64,000 nucleotides of DNA from Orthonyx spaldingii (taxonomy: Eukaryota > Chordata > Aves > Passeriformes > Orthonychidae), in contig VZTJ01001778.1 in the NCBI GenBank assembly GCA_013397795.1, positions 1,260,619-1,324,618 on the forward strand, read 5' to 3'. Numbering within the stretch: the first letter of the stretch is position 1; every line of letters begins with the position of its first letter. This document shows positions 13,887 to 27,589 of this stretch, piece by piece. Under the pieces are notes generated by a model, which was not told where the DNA came from, searched no databases, and was given only the letters and a program-made list of their open reading frames with translations. A program made the translations under genes and the position numbers.

Positions 13887-14846
13887 GGCAAAAGCTGTAA
13901 AATAACATTTCAGAAAAAGGAGGTCAGTGAAACAAAACAGCAGTTGGGTTTATTTCTCAGTGTTAGTAACACCAGATTCCAGCCCATGAAGCCAACAGGT
14001 GTGGTTCATATTAAGGATGCCTGCATAAAAGTTAGTGACAAATCAGTGTAAAGAAGTTCACTATAATTAGATTTTTCCACCCTTTTTTATAATAGTTTGT
14101 CTTCTAGAATAAAGAGACGTTTTATATGTGTACATCATGAAGCAGTTTAATCAAGATATGGTAAAGAGTGTTTCAGAAATAATTCAGGAACTTAAAGTCA
14201 GATGAACTTAAAAAGTAGACCTTGCTGATTTTTTTAATTTCTATTTTTTTTACATCTATATAGATTAAGACAAACTATTGCAGGGCTATGGATTAAAATT
14301 AGTTTTAAACAAATCTCATCCTAAATTAAGAAAATTAAGAATTTGACTACAAGAATAACTACAGTTTGAAATGTTCAGATCCATTCTGTGTGAAAGAAAA
14401 GCTGGTTCAAGGCCTTGGCTGCTAGTTTGACCTTGGGAATCCTGGTTCCAGTTCAGCTTCAGCAAAGATTTCCAGTGGAATCCCAGAGATGCCATTTGGG
14501 AATAGGACTAATCTCATGAAACTACAGCAACCAAAAGTCCAGGTGTCTAAGCATGAGTCTGAATTTTCTCTGCAGTTAAATGGAAAGAAGGTCGCTCATC
14601 TCAGTCAATGCCTGGCTCCTCATTTTCAGGTGGCATAAGTTAGACATGGTAAATCTGGGATTGAGAGCAGGGTTACAGAAGCAGCCAGAGCAATAGCAGT
14701 GTAGGCATGTCCTGCAGGATAAATCATCTCAAACTCTTCTGCTGAGCACTGCAGCACAACTACAGCCAGGGATTTTGAGCCAAATTTGGGGTTCTGTATG
14801 CATTAGAGAGTGCACACATGCATACATAGATGAACACATGTATGTG
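13887..14846. other. AT-rich stretch, nothing recognised
   Basis: No retroviral primer-binding site or interior follows the LTR. The sequence is AT-rich and without a supported exon. Confidence 0.6.
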
Positions 14847-14926
14847 TGTGTATATATATATATACATGTGTAAGTGCATATGTGTATATATATATATATA
14901 CATGTGTAAGTGCATATGTGTATATA
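14847..14926. repeat. Compound tandem repeat with TATA-rich core
   Basis: A unit of about 34-36 bp consisting of TGTG, a (TA)n run, CATGTG and TAAGTGCATA is present twice in full (14847-14880 and 14881-14916), with a partial third copy to about 14926. The copies differ mainly in the length of the TA run. Tyr/Ile-rich and His-rich frames across it are artefacts of the repeat. Confidence 0.85.
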
Positions 14927-17900
14927 GACACTTGTGTGCAGGTTCTGAAAAGGGCAACAGCCTAATTGCCCTCAATTCAAAGCTGCATCCAAATACCTCA
15001 GACAATAGAAACAATTTGCATGAGCAAGCATTCGTTACATGTTTTCTAATTGCAGGCTCAGGCATTTAATGCAGCCTTCAGTGTAATGCTTCTAAACACC
15101 CATAAGTTTACTAACTGCACCCTGCTGGGACTCACATTAACACTTAGTAAATAGACTATTCAGAAAATGGCATGGCAAGAGTTACACCTCCAAGTAATAT
15201 TCTATAGAGCTGCATACAAATTGTAACCACATTTTCATAAGTGATAAAATGTTTTATCCTCTTCTGAAAAATAAATGCCATAAAAGCCAAATGCAGTTCA
15301 CAATAACAAAGGAAAGGAAGGATATAGCTCATCAGGATTCAAAAGGTTTTGATTTCACTTTGTCAAGTTGGACACTTATATGGGAAATGGCCACCTAAAT
15401 ACCTTTGTGGGTCTGGCAAGAAGTTCTCAGCCACAAAGTAAGGACAAGGAAATGGAAGAAAATTCAAAGTTGCTAATGTGTGGTTCTACTTGAAGGACTA
15501 GTTAAGTGAAACTGGCACCACTGAGAAGTTGGTGAGATTCCTGAGCTTATTCCATCTGTCTTGCTTGCTTAAGTGATGAAAAGCCCTTCTTTTGAGGCCA
15601 GTTTTAACTATACCAGCATGAAAAGGATGTTCCAGGTTCCAGTCCATTTCACTCATGTGGCCCCTTTCACTTGCACGGTTGTGATGGAGAGTTTTGTTCC
15701 TTTAGCAAAACCTTTATCCCTGCTAATGCACAATAGGGAAAGAAAGAGGGAATGCTGGGAAAAAAGAAAAAGACTGTTTTTTTCAAACACAAGGTTTGGA
15801 AAAGAATATCTTCTGCTGAGCAAACCACTTTAAAAGAACAGCAGTGATGTAACTAAGAAAATATGGAAAGGGAAAAATTAGGAAAACTCAAATGTTCCCT
15901 CTTTTCCACTCTTTTATATTTCAAAGGGTTAAAAGCCTCAAGTCACATAAGCAAAATACCCCAAAGCATGGTTTTGATTAAAAAGGAATTTCAAAAAAAA
16001 GAATAAATGGAAGGTTTCTTTGTGCATATGTTGTGACTTTCAGTTGCTGCTGTATTAAAGCAAGAGCTAAGAATGATTTTTCAGTTCAATTTTCTCAGTT
16101 AGCAAGAATCCAGCCACTTGGAGACAAATCTAAACAAAGAGAAATTATGTGTAACAGACTCCTCATGTGATGGGAAAACTGCTCCATGATACCTGTTCTT
16201 CTCATCAAAACAGGGACCTTCTGGACTCCAGGTGTCCCTGTTACTGCAGGTTAGTACTGTTGCATCCTTTTTTCCTAGAAATATGTATGAATTAAATCCA
16301 GAGATGCTGTTTACAGAATCTTTTATAAAAACAGTATGACAAACTAGAAGAAAAGAAGGACAGGGTAGAAAATGGAAACAGAACATCTTTCAAAATATTT
16401 TCCTCAAAAAACCCAGGAAATTATTGTGCTTTTTTGTCTAGAAATGAGTACATATCCCTTTAGGCAGAATTCTAATAGGTGTATTTTGAAAGAGTATGAA
16501 CACTTAGGTTATTGGGCAAATCCATGGATACATGCTTAGATAGACAATTTGTGAATAATTAGTCTGTCATCTCTCTGCTTCTTCCAGCCTCTAAAATCCC
16601 TGCCACTGCCCAATCTGCTAGTCTGAAAATGTGGGCCAAACCTTTTTTTTGGATGAAGCAGCTTACATATTTTGGCAAAAGCCAGCATTAGAAAATGAAA
16701 ACCACACTAGAACTTAGTAGTTCCTAAAGTTTCTTTACTTCTTGTTTAAAACCTTTCCACAACTGCTCCTAGAAACACAGTCATACTTTTGTTGACAAAT
16801 TGCAGTAAGGTGGAGAAGAACTGCTCCAGAACCGACTCACAAGTCATGGACAGCCTCTGCAAGCTTTGGATCATGATCCTTGAGTCAGCTCAGGATACTT
16901 CTTTCATCATTCCTCCATAACACCTAGAGACCATACAGCAGGTAAGAGAAGAACAGTTTCACCTTACTGATAACCTTCTCTTTCGGCCAAATGTGTGATT
17001 CCAATTTCACAGCCGGTGACTCTTCAAATCATGGTGCTCCTCAAAGCTGGCAAAGCAAAGAATGAACATATTGCCATGAGATGCCTTTATGTATCATTTC
17101 TGCAGCATCTCTGCTGGAGCAAGTTAATGCAGCTGCTTCTTTGAGGACTCAGAAAGGGAACTTGCATCTTGGAGCTGCACTAGTGGGAAACAATTCTCAG
17201 GCCAACCCTGCCTTTACAGTGTGGGTGATCACCAATCGCTTCCAGGTGCTGCTCACCAAGTACAGCATGTCCCAAATTTCTCAGGGCTAAGCTGATGCTT
17301 ACAGAGAACTGTGCTTACACACAGGAACAGTCATTTTGTCACCAGCCTCACTATGCTTTGGCATCTGACCTACCCTCCTATTTATGATTCTTCCCATCTT
17401 TCATTCTGATTTTATACCCCCACTCCCCTGGGAGTCTTTTGTGAAGTATTTTATAGGCAGAGGAGTTCTGGAGTGTGGTGCCAATGCATAAGATAGCATC
17501 AGGCATCAGCCTGCCATTGCAGCCTGGTTTTGGAAAACAGTGGTGTGAAGCTTCCATGTATTCAGCAGTAGCTACTTCACTTCCAGCTCTGCGAAGGTAA
17601 CTTCTGCTCCTCAACCAAAGCAGGGGCCTTCTCCCTATGGTCAGTAGAGATGGATGCTTTTGAAGCCTCCCAGGAAGCAAGTCATGATGACAAAATGGGT
17701 CTCCTTTCTGCTTATATTGACAATGCTGGAAAATCTGACACCTCAGAGCTTCTTTATAAAGGGTTTTGGGTTAAGTGTTAGGAAAGAGCAGAAAGCATTG
17801 CTGCTCAGGGCAGTTTCTGGTTAGTGTGGCTGGGATGGCTTTGGTCTCCTTAAAAGCTAGGATGGTGAGAGGCAGAGTCCAGATTTTCCAGTCCTGTTTG

Positions 17901-19709
17901 ATCATCCTCACCAGTGGTTAAGACTGAGCTCCTGGACTGTACCTGTAACTGATAAACAAACACAGCCTTGAGCACTGGCATGGGACTGTCCAGCCTGCAT
18001 AGCTGCTGGCATGCTCTCCACCAGGCTGGGGCTGATGTCAACCCACCTTCTCCAAGCCCTGCTCAAAGGACTCTCACAGGGCCAGGGACTACTTCCACAG
18101 CCCTGCCATTTTAGGGAGGAATACAAGAGTATCTGTGTGGATGTGAAATGTGGCAGCCACATATCTTAAAGCAAAGAAAAGGCTCTGTTCCATATGCTGG
18201 TGCAACCCTTGGGTGCCTAGCAGCAGGTGAAGGATGGTCCCTTTCAAAAATGTACTGGCGTTTAGTAGTGAGAGGACTGTGTGTTCCATGGGAACCTGGC
18301 GGTTCAGCCCATGGTCCTTTCCTCCAGGCTCAACAGTTTGTTAAAATGCCTTTTGACTCATCTCCAGTACTGACTGTGCAAATGCTGCTTGACAATTTGG
18401 CAAGGATTACATCAAGCAGGGGAAAAAAGTGAAGGGGATTTGAGGGCACAGAGAGAAGTAAAGCCTTCCTTGCGCTGTGACAATTTCTTAACTTGGAGAG
18501 AAACAGTGTTTGCAATTTTCACAGGGAATTAGTCTAATTTATCTGAAGATCTGCTTGTGATTTGTGGGAGATGTTTGTTAAAGCTGATATAAAAGGTAAT
18601 GCTAGGATTTAATCCTCAAGGCTTTCGCAAATAACCACTATCTTTTAATAGGAAGTGGGTGGCATGTTGGTTGTCAACTCTAATTTCTCCTCTAGACTGA
18701 AAGCCTTCACCATACTTTTCCTATTATCCTGTACTACTAACTTTTACAAGGCTACAGGATATGCCTTATACATGGGATAAAACCAGAAGGTAGAGCCTTT
18801 AGCAGAGATTCACCATGTTTCAAGAGAGCATATGGGAAAGCATCAAAGTGGGGGACAAAGTTAGCATTGAAAAGATGCTCTCAGAACACCCATTGCTCCT
18901 GTGGTTTGTGCATTATGCTCTTTTCCAAGAGATCTGGATTTGATGTCTTGTCCTTTGCTTTCTGGGGCGAGGAAAACTCTAAGCCCTTTGAGAGTGGGGA
19001 GGGGTATTAAATAAGGAAAGAAAGGACCTACGGCAAAGATCAAAAAGGAAAAACACAATACACAGAAAAAACAAGAGGACCGAGAAGATTCAACCCTACA
19101 GTACCTAAAAATTTTTAAAAGCTTGAGTTTGTCCAATGTGTTGTTTATTCATCCAATTTATTGTAATGATGAACAGCTTTAAAATTGAAGTAGAATGCTA
19201 ATTCATACTTTGTGTGTGGAATAAATGATAGGCAGCTGTGGGCCAGGGGGCCGCTGGGGGCTCTCTGGCAACACAGACTGTATATGCAAAAGAACGGAAC
19301 TCAGGGTCTCTGGTAGCAACAAGAAAATATATATTGCAAATTAAGTAGTTCTTCCTACCACTTAATGAAAGCTGTGTGCATGCGACGTTTCTATTGTCAT
19401 GCAGTGATCAGTTTGATGTGATTTTGGCCTGTACTTAACACTGTGCTGGGGAAGCCTTTCTGTGCTATTCAAATACTTTTGAATATAGGAACAGCAGTGG
19501 ACTAAACCTTTTCACCAGTCCAGTGATGGGGTGATAGGTTGATAAATTATTTTGGAGACACCTTGAGAAGCAGGAAAAATGAAGGATGCTCATTTCACTG
19601 TGCTACTGAAATGAAATACTGGGATGGATTCCCCCACATGTAGAGGGTCAGACAATGGCAATGTGATCCATCTCATCTTGTCCAAGAATAGAAGGTTAGT
19701 TCTTGCATC
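14927..19709. other. Non-coding stretch, no gene recognised
   Basis: Mixed AT-rich DNA. Short frames, for example minus strand 17378-17680, have no recognisable domain or splice context. No repeat family is recognised. Confidence 0.55.
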
Positions 19710-20285
19710 TGCTGGTTTTAGCTGGGGTACAGTTAATCTTTTTCACAGTGGCTGGCATGGGGCTATGTTTTGGATTTGTGCTGAACACAGAGTTGATAAT
19801 ATACAGATATTTTTGTTATTGTTGAGCAGGGCTTACACAGAGCCAAGGCCTTTTCTGATTTTTGTACTGCCAGGCTGGGGAGGGGGCTGGGGGTGTTTGG
19901 GAGGTTGGGAGGAGACACAGCCAGGACAGGTGACCCAAACTGACCAGAGGGACCCTCCAGACTATATGGCATCATGCTCAGCACATAAAGTGGGGAAAGA
20001 AGGAAGAAGAATGTATGGAATGATGATGCTGGTCTTCCCCAGTAACGATTACATGGTTCCATGATGGGGTCCTGCTCTCCTGGAGATAGCTGAACACCTG
20101 CCTGCCCATGGAAGCAGTGAATTAATTCCTTGTTTTGCTTTGCTTTTGCTTGCTCTATTAAACTGTCTTTGTCTCAATCCACAAGTTCTCTGGTTTTTAC
20201 CCTTCTGATTTTCTCCTCAGTCTTACTGCTGGGGGAGTGAGTGGCTGTGCGGGACTTTTCTACTGGCTGAGGTTGAACCACAACA
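19710..20285 (+). mobile_element. Solo LTR, avian ERVL-type
   Basis: The element begins TGCTGGTTTTAGCTGGGG and ends in GGTTGAACCACAACA, close to the ends I recall for a common avian ERVL-family LTR (TGTTGG... to ...CCACGACA). Features in order are: a G-rich U3 segment at 19877-19901; a decayed TATA-like CACATAAAG near 19982; a stretch reading CTGAACACCTGCCTGCCCATGG; a T/G-rich run (TTTTGCTTTGC) near 20133; and ATTAAA at 20157. The 5-bp flanks (GCATC and ATGCG) do not match, so the target duplication is lost or an end is misplaced. No interior sequence follows. The 146-codon frame at 19624-20064 and the frame from 20237 are accidental. Confidence 0.85.
20157..20162 (+). terminator. Polyadenylation signal ATTAAA of the ERVL-type LTR
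   Basis: ATTAAA is followed by CTGTCTTTGTCTC in the position where these LTRs carry their polyadenylation signal, after the T/G-rich run. Confidence 0.65.
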
Positions 20286-21957
20286 ATGCGGTTATATTAC
20301 ATCTCTGTGCACAAGCAAGACAGGAGGCAGAGACTTGGTTTGGTGACAGCATGGTCTTGAAAGAAGTGCATGTGCCACAGTGCCACAGAGGTGAGGACCA
20401 GAGTATCTCTGCTATGGGCTACAGCAATCCACAGCTGCTGGAGATTGACAGTGTGCGCCATTGGACATCTACAGAGGGTGCCTCGTTTTCTATACCAAGA
20501 ACCTACCTACACCATCTACACAAAAATTATGTTAAAAACAGTATATGTTTTCCAGTAAAATGCAAATCCAAGTGTATCTTGCATGAGCTCAAACACTGGC
20601 ACAAAAATGCCACTCACCTCACACTCAGCAGCAGAAGGTCCAGCTCCAGTTCAAACGACACAGGTGAATGCAGGGGCAGACTATGAGTGGCTGTGGGTTT
20701 TGCACCACATGTGTAAAGGAGAACTGTTTGCACAGGGTAGTGTGAAAGTTTACCAGTTGACTGAGACAGGTGGGTTGCTTGAATGGGAAAGGGATTGAAT
20801 GTGAGGAATGCAAACCAATATCTAACAAACTCAGTGATGGGCAGGAGGTAGAATTTTAACTGAGAAAAAACATTTTTAAAATCTTAGAATAAATATTAAT
20901 TCTAAAATTCATTCAGGAAACCCTGACAGACACCAAAATAACCATAGGCTCCCTAGCTCTTTTTGTTAGTGTTTTTAAAATAGCTCCGCAGTTATTTCTG
21001 GATCGAACAGTAACTGAGAACTAATGCCCAATGCTAGTCAAACCCTGATCTCCTGTACAAATGAAACCCAACTCTAAATCCATACCCAAAAATAGGCCAG
21101 TGAGAAATGTCAGACTATATCTGAATACAGAAGGTGGACCCTGATAGTAATACCCCCAAACCTATCTTTTAAGTACCACCTTAATTCAGCAACAACTCCA
21201 ATTCCCGGCTCAACAACAAGTGACAGCTTGACTCTAACCCCAAACCTACACATAACTTGAAGCCTTGTCCTATCTTCAGCTGTGCTGTGTCTGTGGAGTG
21301 ATTAGTGACTCCCAGACTCAAAATTCCTCTCAACTGATGGTTCTTTGCAGTTGCAATGCTAAAATATGATCAATAAACCCTTGTAATCCAGGGGAAATGC
21401 CCACCATTGGGTTTGTAGCAAGAATTAGAATTAGAAATGGGGTCTAGGACAACACAAGGATGTTTGATTGCTTTTGGAGAAGTCTCCTATCCAAGTATGG
21501 GACTAATGTGATGGGGTCATGCATTCACATATTGAAAACAGAGCTTGCTGTTCTTTGTTGAAGACAACTTTACTGTCTTGTATAACATGCTTGGATTTTG
21601 AGTTAAAATGTGAAGCATGCACCTAGGTTTACAACCATTGCTATATGTATTTTACTTCAGGATTGATGTCAGGGTGATGTATCAAAAAATCCTGGTGACA
21701 GACATTGATGTTTTCAAGCAAGAAAATTTCAGTTAATTTGGTACTATACATGTCACTCGGGCTAGTTGCTAGGAAGTCTCAGAATGAGATTAAGAGTTTA
21801 GGATAAAGTTGCAATTTGGCTGCATGGACTTGCATTCCTGTTTTGTAAAGAGCACTGCTTGTGCTGATTGAAGCATGCTAATTAAGTGCAAATGTTTCAC
21901 ACTGACTTGTCATTAAGTTTTGGTGTGTACAGATACTATTGGATAACATTTACTGAA
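20286..21957. other. Non-coding stretch, no gene recognised
   Basis: No ERV interior follows the LTR. Nothing else is recognised in this sequence. Confidence 0.55.
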
Positions 21958-22013
21958 TATTTATTATTATTGCATATTATTATTTATTGTTACTGTTATT
22001 GTTATTATTGTTA
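21958..22013. repeat. Imperfect ATT/GTT trinucleotide repeat
   Basis: Interrupted runs of TTA, ATT and GTT triplets over about 55 bp. A shorter similar tract lies at 48621-48649. Confidence 0.8.
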
Positions 22014-25000
22014 ACTTTGCTGTGGACTGTATTTGGTTTTCTGTAATATAAACTAAGACAAACCAAGAGACAAAGAAGGAGGGGGAGAGGAGGTCAAATC
22101 CCACAGCAGTGGGAGCTGCTTCCCATGAGGCCTTGTCCTGACAACACTGCCAGGATTTGCAGGTGCAGACCCCTGAAAATAACAGCAGAAAAACAACAAC
22201 ATAAAAACAATTAAAGAAAAGTACAGCCAAAGAGAGTCTGGAAAACACTGCCTCATCAGCTTCGGGAAAAGATTTTGGAGCTGCAGACCACAGGCTCTGA
22301 GCATTACAAAGGCTAAGGCAACAGGGTACTTAAGGCACAGTGCAGCACACGTGAGACAAGCACTGTTTTGTAGCAGGGTGACAAGTCCTGGCCGTCTCCC
22401 TGAGGGCTCCCAAGCCTTTGCAAGAACAGCCTGTCAATAAGGGACATAAACAGCAGTCCCCTGCAGCAGGCAGTGACGGTGCTTGGGATCTGTGATGGGT
22501 CAGAAACAGTTCGTTTGCGCAGATGTAGGCTTTTATGGATTGCGCCTGCCTAGCTAAGATGTAGGTGTTCCTAGTCCCAAAAGGCTTCTTCAGTACTTAG
22601 CCCTGAGCCTGACAGGCGTCACTGCTCCTGGCCAAAGGAGAGGCTGGATTTGGGCGTCTCAGTCAGACTGGAATCACTCAGGGAGTTACGTCTAGGGATC
22701 ACTGATGTTTTATTTCCAGGTGTGTCAGGGAGCAAAAAAATCATAATTTTTTTCCCATTTTCTTTTCTTTTTCAAGCAGGGTGTGACATGGTATGTTCAT
22801 GGTTGCTTAGCTAAAAACAACATGAGACCCAACCCTACTCCTTAGGTATTTGCTGTGAAATAGATACGATAGCAAGTCAGAATGAAATGGGAAAAAACCC
22901 CTTTCCCTCCTCTGAATATGATGTCAGGCACTATTCACCCCCACACGCAATTACTGATTTCGTGCTATTACTCAATTGTGTTAGAAGAATTCTTTGAAAC
23001 TTATAACAGATCTTTACCAGTAATTTAAACTAGCTACCAGTCTCCATCCTGGTTACTGCACATCTACTGCCAAGACACTGTTTTGGTAACAGTTAATAAT
23101 CATCTGTCTGGACTACCTCACCATAAACATTACAGGGTTTCATCACTCGTGTTTTATTTAATTCCACTTGTCATCAAGGTCTATTATTGGAGCCTTACAA
23201 TTTTGTTGAAGAGAGCTGATTTTTACTACTGTTGAAAGCTCTTCTACATACTTTTTGCACTTTATTCTCCTGAGCTGGGATCCTTTCCTTTTGGTTCTCA
23301 GGTTGACATAAGATGTTTATTCAAATAAATTCATTAGATGATTGACAACATGTAGGAGTCCCTGGTGGAATATGCTTGAGATGCCAGGGGAAAAAAACCT
23401 AAAATTCAAGAGATTAGTACATTACTTGAACTAAATGTAACCACCTGTCTTTGATTCTATATCCCTTATTCCCATCCTGAAAAAGTACAAAAGCTACACC
23501 CAGCTGAAGAAGGCATACATTGAAATCATCCTTTTCCATGCACATCACACACTGCACATTGCCTTGGCTTTTGTCCTGCTGTGACCTCCTATACTTAGCC
23601 TGAAAGCATGCACTGTAAATGAAACAGGTAGTTGCCTGGAATAAACAAAATGGTGAAATTGGTCAAAGATTGAAATGGGAATAATGAAGTAATAGTCTTT
23701 TCAAGCATTGCTGTTGCACAGTCTCAGGCAGGACTCACACCAAGTGAGCACTTCAGCCCCTGTGATGAGGAGTGATGGCCCCACCACTCACATGCCTTTG
23801 CTCTGCTTTTTCTCTGTCCCCTGACTCCACTTTTTCCTCTCTTGCCAGGAGGAGAGGCTGTAAGGGAAAGTCTGGCAGCTAGCAGAGAGCATGCAGGCTG
23901 TACTCCTGAAGGGTGCCGGAAGACAGGATGAAGGTTTCTATGCCAAGGAATGTATGTTTGTGCACAGCAAACCAGCTCCAAACTGAAGGAGTCCATAAAA
24001 GGCAGTTGCTGGGTTGGAATGAGCCTCCTGCATTCCACCAGTCCCAGAGATCCATGAATCTGAAGTGTTTTGATCAAAAATTTCCTTGTAGACCTGAGAA
24101 TCCTCTCATCATCAAAGCTTGCTCCAAGCTGTTGCTTCTTGAAGAAAGGGGTTAGAGAAACCAATATTTTTCTGATAGAACAAGTAACATCTCTCCTTGC
24201 TCTTCAGTATGCAAGCCAGCAGAGAAATATGTCTGAACAAAGAAATAGGCATTTCTTTAACATCAACAGCAGACGCTCCAGTGAGTATGTTTTTACATCC
24301 AGTCTCTCAGCACACTGACATACCCAGGCCTCGGCAGATGAGCTTGCACTGTGTTCAGGCACTACCTCAGTTCTCCTCTGCAAGATATGCAGTCACATTA
24401 GTATGGCCCAGAGCCTGAAAGAGTAAGTCCTGCTCAGTGTGTGTATATAATCAACTCAAGCCTGGTACAGTGCTATGCCACAGCTGCTATGTGGCCAAAA
24501 CTGTTGGGTTTTTGGATTGCTCTGAGAGCAAGTGGAGCAGAAGCACAACATTCTGTATTTGTTCATATAGAAATCTCCCACCCTGAGACTCTTGAATGTG
24601 TTTTGGCAACAGAAACAAACCATTTTTCTCTTTATACCGCAGTTTCTTCTGTCTGTCGTGTGTTTTGTCCTTTCCCTATTGTTCCTGACCTTTCTCAGAT
24701 TCAAACCTGCAACTCTAGGCACAGTGCTTGCAGTAATCACTGATTATCACCCAGCAACTAGAAGTCTTCTATATAGCAGAATTGATTTTCTTCTCTTGTT
24801 TTCCTTTTATTTGCATTATTCACTTTCATCTTGGATTTTTTCTTTCCAGCCACTGCCTTTAATCTTCCCTTATTCATAAGCAATCTTTATTTCAAAATAT
24901 TTTCTCTGCATTCAGTATGTGTTTATTTCTGAAATTTCTTCACATCTGTCATTTGTGATCTTATTGAGTTGGTCTTGCTGCAGCACCTTTCCTCTCTTTT

Positions 25001-27580
25001 CCCTCTCTTCTGAAGGAACTGTCCTAGGACTGGACACAGCTGTGTTTTGGTCGCATATGGTGGTGAAACTCAGTGCTCAAGGTGTAGCCTGGGCTTCAGA
25101 TAATCTGAGAAAACAAACTTGGTGAACGTTGCTGCCCATACAAGAGAGCTTGAGCCCTTCATCATCTGCCTTAGTCTTTTGAAATTATAGTCCTCTCCTC
25201 CAGAGAGGGAACAGAAAACTATTCCAGACTGTGAGCAGGAGTAGTTGTGGAGAACCCACCAGGCATTCTTCTCTTTGGGCATTCCTAGGGCTGGGAGGTT
25301 GGTGTGGTACCTGTGACTGCACTTCAATCATAACATGGTTAAAAAAATTCACCTCCTGCCCTTTTATATATCCTGCCCATCTTGCCCAGCTGAAGTAAAT
25401 CCTTCCTTCTGAATACTTGGGGATACCAGGTAGATTGATTGTTTTGCTGCATATTCTCCTTTTCTTCTGGTTAGAAGTAAGGTTTTCTTCAGGAGCGCAA
25501 ATGGGTCCAACTGCCCACAGGAATCGGTAGCTCGGGCAGGATTTATTTCTTGTACTTTGCTCAGGCAGCTGGGGAGCACCAAGCAGCATTAAAAGGTGGT
25601 TAAGAGGGCTGAGAAGAAGGAGAACGAGGGAAATTGGGGCTCTAAAGAGCCATCTTCCTCCCTTCAGTGGCTGGACCCAGAGATTTTCAGGGAGATGTCC
25701 TTCACACCTCTCTGTGTGCTCTTGCCATGTTCCTCTCACCACGTTATCCCCCATTCCCACCACCCCCTGCCCTGGAAAGAGAAAGGCAGGAAGAAGCCCA
25801 GTAAAGGCAAGCACAGGCAGAACAGCTCCAGGAGCAGCTGAGTCAGATACCAGAGTATTTTGCACAGTTTTTGTTGGCCATATTCAGACTTTCATTGCTG
25901 TTTGCTTCAAAGCCCATCTCCCCGTCCTGGTCATGGCTCTTCAGCTCAGCTTCATTCGTTTTGGCCCCCAGCTCCTGCTGCCTTGCTTCTCCTCTCCTGG
26001 CTGGGCCAACCTCTCTTGTTCCATTCCCTGCTCTCTTTCCCCACTGCTTGCTCTTCCTATTTTGGACACGAACTCCCTGTCACTCAGAGAGCCACACAGA
26101 GCCTGCCACACTGGGGTCCCTTTTCAGGCACTGCTGTAAGGACAACCGCAGAATCACATTGTGCTTATATCTTTACTAGTTTATACAGGACTATACAGTG
26201 GTGTTTTACAAGGCTATAAAATATATATCTTAAAGGAAACAAGCACAGGAAAACAGGAGAAGTGGGGCCAGATCAGCTGATGTAAATAAAGGCTGCATTG
26301 AATTAAATAGTACTGCAACTATTTACAGCAGCTGTAGGACCTGACCTGTGGCCCCTTCCCAAAGCAGGGACTTGCTCCAGCCTCCTGCCTCTGTTATGGC
26401 AGAAAGTGAACTGAGCTCCCCATGCCCACCAGTGCAGAGGGATGCTGGCAGGGAGGAGGAGGTGCACCCTCGCTCCCGTCCAGCTGGGAGTGAGACACAG
26501 CTGTGTGGCAGCTGCAGCTGGTGATGCTGCCAGCCAGGCTGCTGTCTTGTGCCTGGTGGTGACGGAGGGACACATCCTCCTCTGCCCATCTCCTGTGCCT
26601 TGCCGTGGATCAGCTGCAGTTCCTCTGGAGCTGGGCAGGATCCACAGTAGTCATCAAACGCTACTATTTTAGGTCTCTACAACTATATGTGAGGTAAGAT
26701 CAAATCCAGCTTTGATTTGTAGGTGCTGGAAAGAAAACAGGGGAAATATTTGGGAAAGGTCAAACTTTGTATTTTGACATTTTCTAATTTGAGGAGAAGC
26801 TGAATTCAGTTCAGTTTTACCTGAAACAAGTAGACCTTTCCATTCAGCCACTAAAATGATAAACTTGTGCTTCTGTAGGACTTTCTCGATTACATACACA
26901 CTCCCCAGCATGTACAGTAGAGCACATTTTATTTTTCCTGGATCCGATTCTTTTCAAAAATAAAAATTCCAACAGCAGTCTTTGAAGAGAGATGGTATCC
27001 CATTGAGGCATCAGAATGATATGAATTTTTATCTCTGGCAAGTTGCTGTATTGAATACTTACAGAATCCAGTTATATGAATAAAACAAAAGGACTAACTC
27101 TGTAAAACTAAACTAAGAAAATGGATAAAGCTATTTTTGTGTTGTTTTTTCCCAGACTTTTCAGAAGTAAGGGAAGTTTTCTCTGTAGGAATGCAGTTCT
27201 GTGAACAGTCAGAAGGGCCCATGGGTAGGAGGTGCCACCTTTACCCTCAACCAGATTGTCTCAGTTGCCATAAGTCATTTACAGATTTCAGTATCTTCAA
27301 AATACTGCCTTACAAAAAATTACCTTTATCAAATTTTAATTTTGAAAAGCATCTAGATGTCAAACAATAGGACCAGCTGATGTTTCTTTCAATGCTGAAA
27401 TAAAATACTCGGAGAACTGCAATGATATACTTTAAAATTTGTTTTGTCACATCTCCTCTGGAAAACTGCAGATTTCAATGGTTTTTCATTTCATTATAAA
27501 AAACCAAAAATGTAAAAAAAGCCCCCAAGCCCTTCCAACCAGTTGTAAAGAAAAAGTGCAAAACTATCTCAGCACAGCAG
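22014..27580. other. Non-coding stretch with moderate-GC patches
   Basis: Patches at 22.1-22.7, 23.7-24.0, 25.1-26.1 and 26.3-26.65 kb are richer in GC but CpG-poor, and they hold overlapping frames on both strands. The longest is a 226-codon minus-strand frame at 25185-25865 with no recognisable domain, so it is not called. T-rich DNA fills 24.7-25.0 kb. Confidence 0.5.
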
Positions 27581-27589
27581 TCAGCTTCC

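Noticed and set aside
14760..15069. Tyr/Ile/His-rich frames on both strands
   Set aside because: They come from the TA/TG compound repeat at 14847-14926 and have no other support.
19624..20064. 146-codon plus-strand frame
   Set aside because: It begins in unique DNA and runs through the U3 of the ERVL-type LTR, so it is accidental.
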